A stretch of 64,000 nt of DNA from Bidens hawaiensis (GCA_021521415.1 JAIQDT010000168.1:1682501-1746500), one strand, 5' to 3'. Shown: positions 1 to 10,677, numbered from the stretch's first letter. The notes: generated from the sequence alone by a model not told the origin. Numbers and translations: made by a program.

Positions 1-490
1 GACTTTCATCTGCTAGATCGTTTCGACCTTATCTAGGTTCACTCTAATTCCTTATTTCGTTATCATTACCCCCCAAAATGTTTCTTCCTCTACTCCAAAT
101 GAGCATTTATCTTGATTTAACTCCATGTCAGACGTGTCTATTTAAGGTAACATTAGGGCACGTTTATGACAATGGACAAACAGCGAATATTTTTATTTAA
201 CGGCTGACACTTTCTAGAAAAAGAATATATTTGTACAGAAAGCTACCTAAAATACAAACATTCCACATAGAAACCCTAATAGATTTTCATTGTATCATTC
301 ACAATATTAATGGAAATATTTTGAGTTACATAGTGTGTTTGTTACATTTCTTTCCGTTTAGCAACAATTTGAATATTATTGATTCCACCTTTAATGTTCA
401 TTCGATCTTCACAAGAGTAGAACTCGTAATCGGCTTGTCAACACGTTTTCGTTGGTTGTGAGACTTATTATTGTGGTTGATAGATCAGTC
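1..490. other. unassigned AT-rich sequence
   Basis: I see no recognisable domain, LTR terminus or repeat here. Short open frames are not supported by codon pattern or homology. It lies directly upstream of the broken extra ORF and may be that ORF's leader or intron, by analogy with the copies at 13.98-14.7 kb and 47.5-48.3 kb. Confidence 0.3.
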
Positions 491-2396
491 ATGACAGGTC
501 TGAATCCAGATCTTGTAATCGATCAGACATTGAAGGATGATTTGTTGAAGCTTGATCACATGATGGCTAACAAAATCAATAGAATGAAGACTTATCGGCA
601 ACAGTCGCCTGAGGATCGTCAAAGGATCAAACTTTTGATTGGTCATTTGACAAATCCTGATTATGAATGTCATTAGGATGACCGTTGGATCCATTACAAC
701 TAGGATTCTGAACGGGAAGAGGGACCAGGTGGGAGCACATGTGGTGATGATAATGGAAACGATGGAGATGGTATGAATGGGGTGACGGAAGACGTGCTAA
801 GGTTGAGGCAGCTAGTTCATACGTTTCTCAACGAAAACGCAAGGGCAAGGAGAAGCTAACAGAGCAACCGTCTGAGTCTCGTATTAGACATGGTTCTGGT
901 GTGGAGATATTTCCACAAATGCCAAGGTCATCTGTGCAACAAAGGCCAGTGGTGTCACTTACTAATAGCACCCTGGAAATCAATCTTATGACGAAGGCAT
1001 CGTCAGATACGAGATTTGCCCCAATTCCCCAATCAGTGTGATCTCATTTGCCTACGTCTCCTTTAATATCGATGGTAACGTCTCCTTCTGCTACAACGAT
1101 GCTAATTCAACCTTCGGCTCTACCTTATATGAGATTTACTCGTCCCCAAGGTCCAGTGCAGCTTGTGTGTCCCATCTTTCGCTCATTGCCACATGCTCAA
1201 CAGATGGATACATTATTGAGTTTGATTCATCTTTACGAGAATCAGATTCAACCTTCAGCTTTACCTTATATGTGGAATAACCAATGAATGTTGATAATTT
1301 ATATCTCTTTTTGTCAAAAAGAGACGAAGATCCCGCGTGAGGAAAATGTTGAGGTAATTAACGATGACCAAGTCTTGCTTGATGCGAGTATTCCACATGG
1401 GAATACGTCGTTTATTTATGAGGACGAAGAGAATACGATTGAATATGTGACGGCAGAGGATTAACCTGATCTTTATAAATGTTCAAATGTTGATCAGGGT
1501 GTTCTGTTATTCACTAAAGAACATGTCATGGTTGCTTAAGATCATCTTGAGAAGGCGACAAAGAAGAAAGATAAAGACTCAGCAAAGGGGTCAAGTTTGT
1601 TGGATCTTGATGCCGAGGTTTGGGTCGGGGATCACAACAAATCCCTAACTTCAAAGATCATTGAAGCTTACAAGTATGTTGATCAAGAGCACCAGCTGGA
1701 TGTCAGTGCACGTGCCAAAGAAAAGCAGAACACTACGTTCTAGGTCGTGCAAACTGTCAAAGGTGTCATTGTCTCATGGTTATATGATTCGGAGTATCGG
1801 GTATGTACAATCAATTGGGAGAACGGCGTTCAGTATTTTCGGTATATTACTAACACTCTCTTACTGCCGAGGTGGGATGTGCAGACACTCGCCAATCGGC
1901 AATTCATCAATCGTGGTAGAGATCAATTAGCAGGATGGTTTCACCAACATCTGCTATTTGAGGTCAACCATGGGTTTAAATTCTTTAAGCCGCAGGTGCC
2001 AACCAGAAAATATATTAAGGAAATTGATCCTAAAACTGGTTAGAGATAGCTCGTGTTGATGTTCAAGCCACCAAAGACGATGAAGCGAGTGCCGGTGGAG
2101 ACTTTTCCGCAAGATCTCCACCTGTCACTCAATCGGTGGTACTACGATAACCGAACGAGCGAGGCGGTCATTGTTTGGGTAAAGGGATGAAGACTAACTT
2201 TATACGAGTCATAGACCCTGTGTGGTTTGTTAATCTATCCAAGACAGACAATGAGGTGCTGTTCGAGAACAAGATCCTTTTGGTAAACCATGCAGACTAT
2301 GACCGGGCTATGCAATTCCAACGCGTTGTTCGTATTTGTCAAGCCTTTGGCGTTCATAGTTGTGCTGACTGGAAGTCAGAGTGTTTCAAGTAATTT
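491..2396 (+). pseudogene. broken extra (non-gag/pol) ORF of an LTR element, divergent homologue of the 10.7-13.98 kb ORF
   Basis: The first usable ATG is at 491 and the last open segment ends at 2396, with at least three frameshifts or stops between. Visible segments in order: GHLTNPDY with a following RW and an acidic DSERE stretch (about 640-720); a Pro/Ser/Gln-rich linker in which IQPSALPYM occurs twice (1048-1287); a domain containing VQYF, NHGFKFFKPQ and NRWYYDNRTSEA (1747-2170); and a C-terminal part with QFQRVVRICQAFGVHS (about 2310-2390). The same landmarks occur in the same order in the ORFs at 10,678-13,975 and 48,335-49,865 (GHLLNPDY; VQYF; GFKKWTPQ; SYLALTGEA; QFQKVIDLCFDKKIHS), so I read it as the same family. 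Its function is unknown and I see no RT, integrase or protease motif. A polypurine tract and an LTR follow at once, placing it as the last ORF of a + strand retroelement whose 5' part lies outside the window or is lost. Confidence 0.6.
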
Positions 2397-2402
2397 AGAG
2401 AC

Positions 2403-2422
2403 AAAGAGAACGAGAGGAGGGG
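2403..2422 (+). other. polypurine tract of the left-end LTR element
   Basis: A 20-base run that is almost all A/G (one C), ending GAGGAGGGG, lies six bases before TGTTAGTGCACAG. This is the expected place and composition of the plus-strand primer next to a 3' LTR. It makes the upstream broken ORF the 3'-most gene of the element. Confidence 0.6.
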
Positions 2423-2427
2423 TTTTT

Positions 2428-2957
2428 TGTTAGTGCACAGTTTTGGTCGTCTCGAGTCTTTGTAATCGATTGTAATTTTATATTATAATGTAAGGGTATT
2501 TTGGTAATTACCAGCCCATTCATTATGTTTTATATGATCATTCGTTAAGCCTGTTTAACGAATGAGTTTAATATATGATACATATCCATTCGCTAAAGAT
2601 GTTTAACGAATGGACCTTAATTGTTATTGTTTGGTACCCATTCGTGATGGAATGTTGACAAATGGGGTACAACGAATGAGTCATTCGCTAAACAATTGTG
2701 TTCTTATTGTAATGAAGAAGAATAAAGGCCATTCATTACAACATGTGTAACGAATGGAATTCGTCTTCTTTGTAAAGGTTGTTCTTGCCTTCATAATTTA
2801 ACAAGTGTGGTAACGTATTTTCTCCTAAGACGTTACTCTGCCAATTTGTTTACTCAAACACTTCGTTCACTAATCTATTACATACATATATAAGATAACT
2901 AGATCCGATTGATTGATTATTATGAGTTGGTCAATTAGTTAACTGAAGCTCAATAGA
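2428..2957 (+). repeat. 3' LTR with repeated CATTCGTTAACGAATG-type motifs
   Basis: It starts TGTTAGTGCACAG after the polypurine tract. Its first 100 bases, with the landmark AAGGGTATTTTGGTAATT, match minus-strand sequences starting at 3066 and 7812, which defines a repeated LTR family. The body carries many copies of ATTCGTTA/TAACGAAT arranged as short inverted pairs (2520-2760). A TATATAAG promoter-like box lies near 2886. The 3' edge is uncertain because it runs into the opposite-strand LTR fragment. Confidence 0.55.
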
Positions 2958-3066
2958 CAGATTATACACGAATGTGCATTAGTACAATTACCAAAATACC
3001 CTTACACTTTAAACAAAGACCAATTACATTATACAAAGACCAAGACGCATAAAACGTGTAAAAACA
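2958..3066 (-). repeat. truncated LTR, same family, opposite strand
   Basis: Read on the minus strand from 3066 it begins TGTTTTTACACG and then gives TCTTGGTCTTTGTA and AAGGGTATTTTGGTAATT, the order seen at the start of the 2428 LTR. Only about 110 bases survive before the other LTR. On its other side the integrase of the Tat-like element stops abruptly after KVKFWWW, so this LTR marks an insertion or recombination point in that integrase. Confidence 0.5.
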
Positions 3067-3995
3067 CTACCTCCACCACCAAAACTTTACTTTGCATGCT
3101 GCCTCGGGGAATGGTCCAACGATGTCGATGCCACACTTTTGGAAGGGCCATGTTGACGCCACCGAGATGAGGTTATTTTTAGCCCGCATTGTTGTCAGGG
3201 CATTTTTCTGGCATTCCTCACAACTTCTAATTTCGTCTACTACACTTTGGTGCATACACAGCCAAAAGTATCCAACATTCATGACCTTTCCAACTATCAT
3301 TTTTGGACCCAAATGTATTCCACATATTCCCAGTGGATTTCACATGACATGACTCGCTTCTTCCTCATCCAAACATCTCAACAACGGTCCTAAGTAGGAT
3401 TTCCTATAAAGGATGCCCCTTGGACTTAGTATTGCATGGCTTTCACTTGCACTTTTCTGGTTTGCCATTTTTCAGTCTGTAGTGTATCGTACTCTAGGTT
3501 GTCGATTATGGGTGTGATCCATGAATCTTTTCTTGCTGTTAACGATAATACTTCTCCGAGTTGCATGGACGATTCTTTTTAAAACTTCCACTCTCACCTC
3601 CTTAGCCAAATGGCTGAAATTAACCAACGGTAATTTGCTTAAGGCATCGACCTTCTTGTTTTGACTCCTTGGAATGTGTAGGATCTTGCATTCGTTGAAA
3701 TGACCAATTAGTGTCATTTCAACGCTCAGGTATGATACCATTGTTGTTTCTTTTTCTTTGTATTCATCAGATATTTGTTTAGCTACTAATGTTGGGTCGA
3801 CATGTGTGATTAGATGTTTGGCCCCACTTTCTTGGCCATTTTAAGTCCAACAATCAACGCCTCATATTCTACCACATTATTCGAACTTCGTAAGGCAAAA
3901 CTAAGAGCATAAGTAATTCCTTTTCCTTCTAGACAATATCAAATAACACATCCTTCATTATTGCTTCCAACTCTGGTGTTGGATCTAATGTATTT
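3067..3995 (-). pseudogene. second RNase H (C-terminal part) and integrase zinc-binding region, Tat-like Ty3 element
   Basis: The minus strand shows SFALRSSNN and VEYEALIVGLKMAKK (RNase H-like), then ILHIPRSQNKKVDALSKLP (near 3690-3630), then an integrase amino-terminal zinc-finger remnant with MHQSVVDEI and CEECQKNA (3312-3200), then WPFQKCGIDIVGPFPEA just before the integrase core. The finger's Cys pair is kept. The core with its Asp-Asp-Glu triad is absent, because the sequence stops at 3067 against an LTR fragment. Stops and frameshifts are present near 3800 and 3400, so this is a relic. Confidence 0.7.
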
Positions 3996-4328
3996 CCTGA
4001 TAAGTGTTAATACCCTAAGAAGTCCCCATTTGATCATATGCAAAACGGTATGGAGGCTCTACACAAAGTGATTCTGAATGAGCTTTTTGTGCCTCGATTT
4101 CTATCTTCTATCTCTCATAAGCATCATGTACCCAGTGGTTTCCGCTATAGACTTTGCACCATGGTTCTCCAACTTGTAGTCTCGACATCTTCGCCGTAAA
4201 GAACACTCAAAAGAAGAGGATAATGGGCACCAGATAAACTAATTAAAATAAACCTAATCTAAATATAAAAAAGAAATACAATAGTATAGTCCCCAACTCG
4301 AGTTGTTCAATAATCGCCTCAAACCGTG

Positions 4329-4346
4329 TCCCCGACAACTACGCCA
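4329..4346 (-). promoter_or_regulatory. primer-binding site (TGGCGTAGTTGTCGGGGA)
   Basis: On the minus strand this 18-mer follows the LTR end. It resembles the primer site of Athila/Ogre-like elements, with two or three changes. It fixes the direction of the nested fragment. Confidence 0.5.
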
Positions 4347-4351
4347 AAAAC

Positions 4352-6073
4352 TGGTGTGTGTGTGTGTAATGAGTGCTCTTTCTATGGGACTCACAACTAA
4401 GCTTTAAATTTAAAATGAAAACTCCTAATAACACCACACCCAGTCTGCAAGTGTACCGGTCACAAGTAGTATAGACCTCAGAAGTCCGAGTATCGAACAC
4501 AAGGACACGAGTGAACGCATATGATCATTAAACCATAGACAAGACCTTCTTAAGAATAATATTTTTAATTGTTTTTTAATAAATGAAACTACTTGATCTA
4601 AATTACTTTAAGTAAATTAATTAACTGAACTGACGGAATTGACAGACAAAACTTTACTAATTTAGAGACTTAATTGACAATGTAGAAAATGTCTACCTAG
4701 GTAAGAATCAAATTGACAGTCTAACAAGCCAATGGATTGAATGATCTCACGACACCGGTATCTAAAGTTGACACAACTATGGTTCGCTCAAGAAAGCTAG
4801 ATAACCTCTCGGTCTCACCAAATACCTTAACTTACACTTAATTGATTTTATAAAACAAACCGGGAAACGAATGCTAAGGCGTTCTAATGTCGACTCTCCT
4901 CTCGGACTCACCGAAACACGACCAAAATGGAAAAGAATACTACGCAACCAAGGATAGAGAAACAATTTGGTTTAACCCAAACTAGGCCAACTAATCGCTC
5001 ATGAACCCAAACCCGACACGAATCGAACCCGCTTTCGCGCAATCCTAATCTTAACAAGCAAAAGCTATGAGACGACTTTACTTCCTATTACCACTCAGTC
5101 TCTAAGAAGGTGCTTACCCGCATAATTAGGTCAATTAACAATCTCAACAAAACCCTATGGTTGTACCTTCCACAAACAAACTCTAAACACAAAGTAAAGA
5201 CTTGAACATTCAACTATCAATCAAAACCAATTCAATTAATCGAAGCACGAGAGATGATATCAATAACAGGGCCGCCACTAAACACAAACTAATTCATAAT
5301 TAATCCAAACTTTTAATAGCAATTCAAGTCATATTAAACAAACAATCCATTCAACTTAAAAAAACCAAACAATAATTATCAAACCTAGGTAGAAGTAAGA
5401 AATTTATCCACACATAATTTTTGGACAACATCAATAACTCAAATTAAACATCATATAATCACCAAAAACATAATCAAAATCATCCAACAATCAATTATGA
5501 TCATACACAATTCAATCTTCAACTCAAATGCAAAACAATTCTGTTTAAAAAACAAAATGAAAAAGAGTTATGCAACATAAACAAACTAAAGTATGTGTTG
5601 ATGTAATATGATAATTATGGCTGTTACTTGGCTCCTTAAACACTTATTAAACACTTGTAAATTGGCTGAAAACTTCTCTTCTTCCCTCCTTCTTGTCTGT
5701 CGATAGGAACTAGAGCTAGAGTTAGGGTTCTTTATTTTTTTCTGTCTTCTTTTCTGTTGCTGCTGATCTGAATTCGGCCATATTTGCTTAGGGACTGCTT
5801 AGGGTTTGTAATTTTATCTTTATTATATTATAATCATGCATGGGCTTCACATTATGGATTTGGATCGGACCTTTAACTTGATTCTTCAATAATAGTACAT
5901 AAAAGGTCTCTAAATCTCTTTCAAAGCTCAGTTTCTTTCTCTTTATGCTCGTAATCTACAAAAGACATATTCATGTAAGATCATGTTAAAACAAGCTAAA
6001 ATCATTATTTATTAGATAATTAAGCAATTAAAAAGATGATAAAAGGTGCGGAAAACATGTGTGTTTTACAACA
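4352..6073 (-). repeat. 5' LTR of the Athila-like fragment (about 1.7 kb)
   Basis: Its minus-strand start is TGTTGTAAAACAC and its end is (AC)n-CCA at 4352, five bases before the primer site. It is AT-rich and non-coding, with no supported gene. A short (GT)n run marks the end (4353-4367). Confidence 0.45.
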
Positions 6074-6099
6074 CATAAACTGTTGAGTATTATTACTGC

Positions 6100-6720
6100 C
6101 CTGCTCCTTCTACGTTGGATGCCCCGTCGATGTATAAAGAACACAGTGGAGCTTCGACTATTGGTTTCCCCATGTCATCATGAGATTTTTCTACTTAAAA
6201 ATCTTCCAAGACTTGGAATTTTATAGATTTTATGGATTTGACTTTGATTCCAAAAGCTCCCAACTCAATGACCCAGTTAGCCAGCCTTACTGATATCTCT
6301 GGCTCCTTCAGGATATGTGGGATGGGTTGTGAGGTCAGCAATTCTATCTGAACCGCTGAAAATATCTCATTAACATCTTGGATGCATGTACCAATGCCAG
6401 GGCTAGCTTCTCCATTGGTGCATATCTTTCTTCGTAATCCTTCAGACATCTGCTTATGTAATATATTGGTTTATGTACCATCGACCTTTCTACTACAAGC
6501 ACTGCACTTATGGAATTGGTCGATGCTGCTAAGAACACCATTATTATTTCTCCTGTCTTGTGGGGGGGGGTTAGTGTTGGTAGGTGATGTAGAAGCTCTT
6601 TTAGAGCTTCAAAAGCTAGCTTTGCTTCTTTGATCCAGAATCTTCTCTATTTCTTTTCTGATTCCCCATACCTCATATACTCTTGGCAAAAACTCTGAAG
6701 CTAGTGTGACAACCCCCTGG
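6100..6720 (-). pseudogene. RT thumb, RNase H and start of second RNase H, Tat-like element
   Basis: On the minus strand EAKLAFEALKELL (RT/RNase H connection, about 6620) leads to VFLAASTNSISAVLVVE, KPIYYISRCL and KLALALVHASKMLMRYF (6541-6345), the usual Ty3 RNase H landmarks. Then come LTSQPIPHILKEPEISVRLA and WVIELGAFGIKVK. After a stop the second RNase H starts with LYIDGASNVEGAG at about 6105. A run of G at about 6561-6569 lies at a frameshift. The RT palm, including the catalytic Asp pair, is missing upstream, so this is not functional. Confidence 0.7.
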
Positions 6721-6960
6721 CGTGGAAAACTTGAGTTCCCCATGGATGGTTGACACTACTATACTTAGTGTATTCATTGTTGATTTTTCCCATAATTACA
6801 TTATATGCCGAACAAGCATTAACGATCAAAAAGGTCATCTTCAGAGTCTAGTATTGATCCCCTACTCCGATGTCTACTTCATATGTTATTTGAAACACAT
6901 TGTACTACCTCCCTAGAGAAGCTTACCAAAATGGGCTTCAACTTCTATCATCTTTCTTTT
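6721..6960 (-). pseudogene. aspartic protease C-terminal remnant, Tat-like element
   Basis: The minus strand gives MTFLIVNACSAYNVIMG (6841-6789) and then VNHPWGTQVF, the end of a Ty3-type retropepsin and the start of its linker. The catalytic Asp-Thr/Ser-Gly part is not recognisable. It is followed directly by the RT thumb, so the RT fingers and palm were deleted between them. Confidence 0.5.
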
Positions 6961-7024
6961 TTAAATGGGTTTACTTGATTAAAACACCGAAAATACATGA
7001 TGTTGGAGGAGCTTCCCATATCAA

Positions 7025-7385
7025 GGAATTCCCTTCTCACCCCTTCAAACGTAATTGGTAGATCTTCGTGAAGATTCAACACCAATTGATCGTTTCTTAC
7101 CCTGTGATAAATGACGTAAATATTATATTATCCTCCTCGTTGGCCACCTCCATGCTTTCTTTGTTGAGCCTTTCCATAAACTCTTCTACATTCTCTCTAT
7201 CCCGCCTCTTTGGATTATGCAACGAGGTATGCGCCTTCGCGCTTTTCCTTCACTGTCTAAAACCTTTCAAGAATAGTCTTTGCATATCTTCGAAACCATC
7301 TAGGCTGCTCTCTAGTAACTTTTGGAACCACTTTTCAGAAACAGTGTATAGATCAGTTACGACTTCATTACGTTTACATTAAGGA
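7025..7385 (-). pseudogene. gag, C-terminal half of retrotrans_gag domain
   Basis: Minus-strand landmarks are SEKWFQKLLESSLDGFEDM, LHNPKRRDRENVEEFMERLN and ITG, matching the conserved W-F-x-L...F..F pattern of plant Ty3 gag. It continues the gag N-terminal part at 7815-8688 once the intervening LTR is ignored. Several stops are present. Confidence 0.6.
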
Positions 7386-7394
7386 TCTAGTCTT

Positions 7395-7812
7395 TAATAT
7401 GATAACGATTAAGCTTTGTTACTTTAACTGTGTGCACTGTATGTGTTAAGAGAACAATTGGACAACGTAACAGTACTAAAAGGATAATAATAAGATCTAA
7501 TTACTATAATAGTAATTTACAAGGTATATATAGGAGATGACCACGTTTGTAATACAAGCCGTAACAAATGAGCGTCATTCGCTATTATACATTAACTCTT
7601 TGTGTTATACTAACGAATAAACACATTTGTTAACATGCCTAACGAATGGTCATGAATAAACACGCAGGGATGCATTAGTTATTAGCTACTGAAACGAATG
7701 TGTCTTACAGTAGCGAACGTGCATTTATACATTTACCAAAATACCCCAAATACTTTACATCATAACCAAATACATTAATTCAAAGACTGAGACACATAAA
7801 CATGTACTAACA
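7395..7812 (-). repeat. solo-like LTR inside gag, same family as the 2428 LTR
   Basis: It starts on the minus strand at 7812 with TGTTAGTACATG, has GGGGTATTTTGGTAAAT at about 7740, and carries several ATTCGTTA/TAACGAAT motifs (7550-7690). Gag coding resumes on both sides. The lower boundary is approximate and I could not fix a target duplication. Confidence 0.5.
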
Positions 7813-7814
7813 AA

Positions 7815-8688
7815 TTTCGGGTTACCCAAGTTAATGTCTAGGTGAACATATAACACCAGCCCAGCATCGACCATCCTTCTACTTTGGCTGCCCCAATAAA
7901 TGAGAACAAATAGTCATCTGGGTCACTCGTTCCTTCATATTTGTCGATGGTGCATGGCATTTTCATTTTTGTTGGTAACTTGGGCTCTATGATCCTTTTG
8001 GTAAATTTGGAATGGTGTAGGCTGATGATGGTTTGTAAGGTGTGCTCAAGTCCATCGATTGTATGGTTGTTTCTATATCGATCACTAGTGCTCAGTATAT
8101 TTTGTTCTCTGGATTGTTGTCAAAGGTGGAGTAAAGGATCTAAAGAGTTTTTCTCATTGGGTGAATAGTGGCATGGTTGCTTCTAGTCTCGTGTTTTGGT
8201 TCCATGTAAACGGGTGTACTGTTTGTAGTCCCTACGACCATTGTCCAACAGAATGCGTCGGCTAAAAGTTTGAAATTATTGTTGCGGTGTAGGTCTAGGA
8301 GTGTGCATTATTGGGTGTGTAAAGGTCATATTTGGTGTGGATATTGGTATTTGTGTGCTTGTTTCTGTTGATACCTTAATGAACTTTGTGTTGGTTGTAA
8401 TTTTTGTGAAATAAGATTATATGACCTCATGCGGTTTCCTGCTGTTGTTGTGTTTACTACACTTCCAGCGGTTGCGCCTTTAGTCACCGGAGCTTCGAAC
8501 AAGTTTGTTTGCACCAATTGCATCATTTTTTCCTTCTCCTGCTATTTTTGATATTTATTAGGAAATCCCGATTTCTTCGCAAGCAACCAGACCCGAAACT
8601 CCTCCATTATCTCACTTTTTGCCTGGATATACTCTTCTTCCTCCATCGGAGTTTCACCGTTCTTTTCCTTCATGACGTCACTACTCAT
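7815..8688 (-). pseudogene. gag, N-terminal part, Tat-like element
   Basis: The ATG on the minus strand at 8688 opens MSSDVMKEKNGETPMEEEE, followed by a Gln/Thr-rich linker (8526-8326). The start of the gag core follows: KMKMPCTIDKYEGTSDPDDY (about 7955-7900) and AAKVEGWSMLGW. It is interrupted by stops and then by the LTR at 7812. It would encode the structural particle protein. Confidence 0.55.
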
Positions 8689-9029
8689 ACTCTCTCAATA
8701 AAAAACACAAACATTTTCCGTAAAAGTCAAATTCGATCACCGAATGGCGTGAATGTTAACGCAAATCCGGGCCCATTAAGATTATGGACCAATACCAGCT
8801 TGACTAATAGTTAGTATGAGTAATATATGAGACAAGTATGAGAGATAATGTAAAACACATAGTTAGAGGTGTATTGTATTATTCATATGTTATGTTAGCG
8901 TCGTAGACACAATATTGCATCTACATATTTTACAATTGTTTTTCAAGGCCGACCAAGTGGTCTGATTGTCCTTTCTTCTCTGCATCCATTATCTTGCCCT
9001 TTTGTCTTTTATATACGGTCATTCCTTTT
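8689..9029 (-). other. leader/LTR-like AT-rich gap between gag and the chromovirus remnant
   Basis: Non-coding. On the minus strand the stretch just before gag (8800-8689) looks like an element leader with GGGCCCGG. The sequence above it may be the end of that element's 5' LTR, but no clean TG..CA termini or primer site could be fixed. The end of the chromovirus integrase fades into it. Confidence 0.3.
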
Positions 9030-10283
9030 GTCATTTGTACAGAGATGACAACTCATCCGTACCGTGCTTCTTTCGGGTTAATACCCTTACATTAATCAAA
9101 TCCAGTATAAACATTAGAAAGTTCATATGCAACTTCTCTAACACGAGCCACAATCCAGAAGAGTCTGATAAACATCGGACTTAGTCTACCTCGTTTACGA
9201 AATTTAATAATGCCTTTCCATGGAGAAACCTTCAGCAGAACTTTGTCACTGGAATCTAATTCTATTGGCCTTCAGTGAATGTGTTCCCATTTCCATTCAG
9301 TTATCTCTCACGGTTGAACCTTGCAATATGGCTTCTGATGTTTGGCTTTCAATTAAAGGCAAGTCAAACACTTGCTCACGTAATCGGTTATTTCCTATTT
9401 CATACTCGACCACCAATAGTTTTTCTTTAAGTCTCGGTACATTTTGATAGCACTAGGATGGATTGAGTAACATGTCTTATGATCTTCATCCAAATTATTT
9501 TCTCTGAACTCCCCGTGTTGTGGTATCCATATACGCCCTAACCTAAGTTTTACCCCATTATATCATCTAGTAAAGGCATTTCCTGACCAACCTTACGCTC
9601 TTTATGAATTTGTTCGCTTGATAACACCTTTGTTTATGCCTTAAAGATTTGCTTCATAATATCCGGCCTCACAATAAGCTGGCATGAAATCACCGTAATG
9701 GGCTTCCAACTTAGAGCATCAGCTACGACCTTAGCCTTTCCAGGATATTGCGCTATCTCACAATCGTAATCATTTATTAGCTCTAACCATCTTCTTTGTC
9801 TCGTATTTAACTCCTTTTGTTCAAAGAAGTACTTTAAAATTTTGTGATCGGTTTGAATCTTGAACCTAACCTCCTACAAGTAATGCCTCCAAATCATCAG
9901 TGCAAATACCATTGCTTCTAGTTCTAAATCATGGGTAGGGTAATTAGCCTCATGAGGTTTTAGCTGCCGAGAGGCATAGGTTACTAACATACCATGTTGC
10001 ATAAGGACACAACCCAACCCCTGATATGAGGCTTCTAGATAGATAACTAAATTCTTAGTACCATCCAGTAATCCCAACAATGGAGCTCGCGTTAACCTCC
10101 GTTTCAATTCTTGGAATGCCTTCTTTTGATTAGATTCCCATTCAAACTTGGCTTCTTTCTTTGTCAACATTGTTAATGCAAAGGCAATCTTACATAAATC
10201 TTGAATAAACCTTCGATAATAGCCCGCTAAACCCAAGAAGCTTCGGATTTCAGACGGTGACGTAGGGGGTTCCATTTCGTAAC
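9030..10283 (-). pseudogene. Ty3 chromovirus RT (end), RNase H and integrase remnant
   Basis: From 10,275 down the minus strand gives [35 protein letters not shown] and [17 protein letters not shown] (RT end), then [19 protein letters not shown] and [19 protein letters not shown] (RNase H). [19 protein letters not shown] and [15 protein letters not shown] follow (to about 9750), then integrase pieces KMYRDLKKNYWW and CLTCL (near 9440-9360), and an integrase C-terminal part with KVSPWKGIIKF and GRLSP (near 9210). The first 133 residues are open, then stops accumulate. The RT palm is missing because the copia LTR at 10,284 cuts in just upstream of MEPPT. The integrase core is internally deleted. 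Confidence 0.8.
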
Positions 10284-10660
10284 TGAAAGTCCATGATTTC
10301 CTTGGTTCCGGATCCTATACATCATCATATATGTGTAAAATGATACGATACAGATCGATAATATTGTGTTTACTATACTAAATCATATGGCGAAAACAAT
10401 AAAGGAATGACAACACATTCACTCATAAACCTCATATATTGATATAACAATGAGAGTACACTCCGGTCAGATATTTTCAGAACTGTTACAAAATATGACA
10501 TTAAACATCTATTTATGCACATACCTATGAACATATAAGTATTGTCTAGCGTATAAGACTTATACTCCACGGCTTTCTCGCATCTTCAAAAGACGGCTTT
10601 GTCGATCGTAGTTGTTATGTTGGACGAGATACTCCAATATGCATATGTTGAAATCTATTC
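10284..10660 (-). repeat. 3' LTR of the Sirevirus-like element
   Basis: It ends on the minus strand with GGACTTTCA at 10,284, next to the chromovirus codon run for MEPPT. It matches the + strand LTR at 42,469-42,797 over its last 270 bases: a near-palindrome around CGTATAAG (10,548-10,566), a CATAAATA box, TTTTGTAACAGTTCTG, and TGATG..ATACA..TTCGGAGC-like ends. The start is uncertain, somewhere in the 100 bases after the extra ORF stop. Confidence 0.55.
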
Positions 10661-10677
10661 AATGATGCCTGAGTAAC

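Larger units (their letters stand above)
4000..6073 (-). mobile_element. Athila-like LTR plus leader inserted in the second RNase H
   Basis: This minus-strand segment begins at 6073 with TGTTGTAAAACACACATG. It runs as one long non-coding block to about 4352, then has a primer site and about 330 bases of leader to about 4000. The second RNase H of the surrounding element stops at about 6100 (LYIDGASNVEGAG) and resumes at about 3995, so the block is an insertion. The long LTR and the primer site of the TTGGCG..TTGTCGGGGA type fit the Athila/Ogre side of Ty3. No gag/pol or second LTR is present, so it is a truncated copy. No clear target duplication was seen. Confidence 0.5.
3067..8688 (-). mobile_element. 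decayed Ty3-type (Tat-like) retrotransposon with two nested LTR insertions
   Basis: Reading the minus strand from 8688 down, the pieces are gag (8688-7815 and 7385-7025), end of protease (6960-6721), RT thumb, RNase H and the start of a second, archaeal-type RNase H (6720-6100), then the end of that second RNase H and the integrase zinc-binding region (3995-3067). The dual RNase H order is characteristic of the Tat lineage. Gag is split by an LTR (7395-7812) and the second RNase H by an Athila-like LTR plus leader (4000-6073). Most of protease/RT and the integrase core are missing. Confidence 0.65.

Noticed and set aside
231..461. 76-residue + strand ORF at the left edge
   Set aside because: It starts at a TTG, has no recognisable motif and no homologue among the repeats here.
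2428..3066. A single MITE or Mutator-like element with 100-bp terminal inverted repeats
   Set aside because: The polypurine tract before 2428 and a third copy at 7812 without an inverted partner fit two opposed LTRs better.
7068..7382. 104-residue + strand ORF
   Set aside because: Antisense of the Ty3 gag core, which has clear conserved residues on the minus strand.
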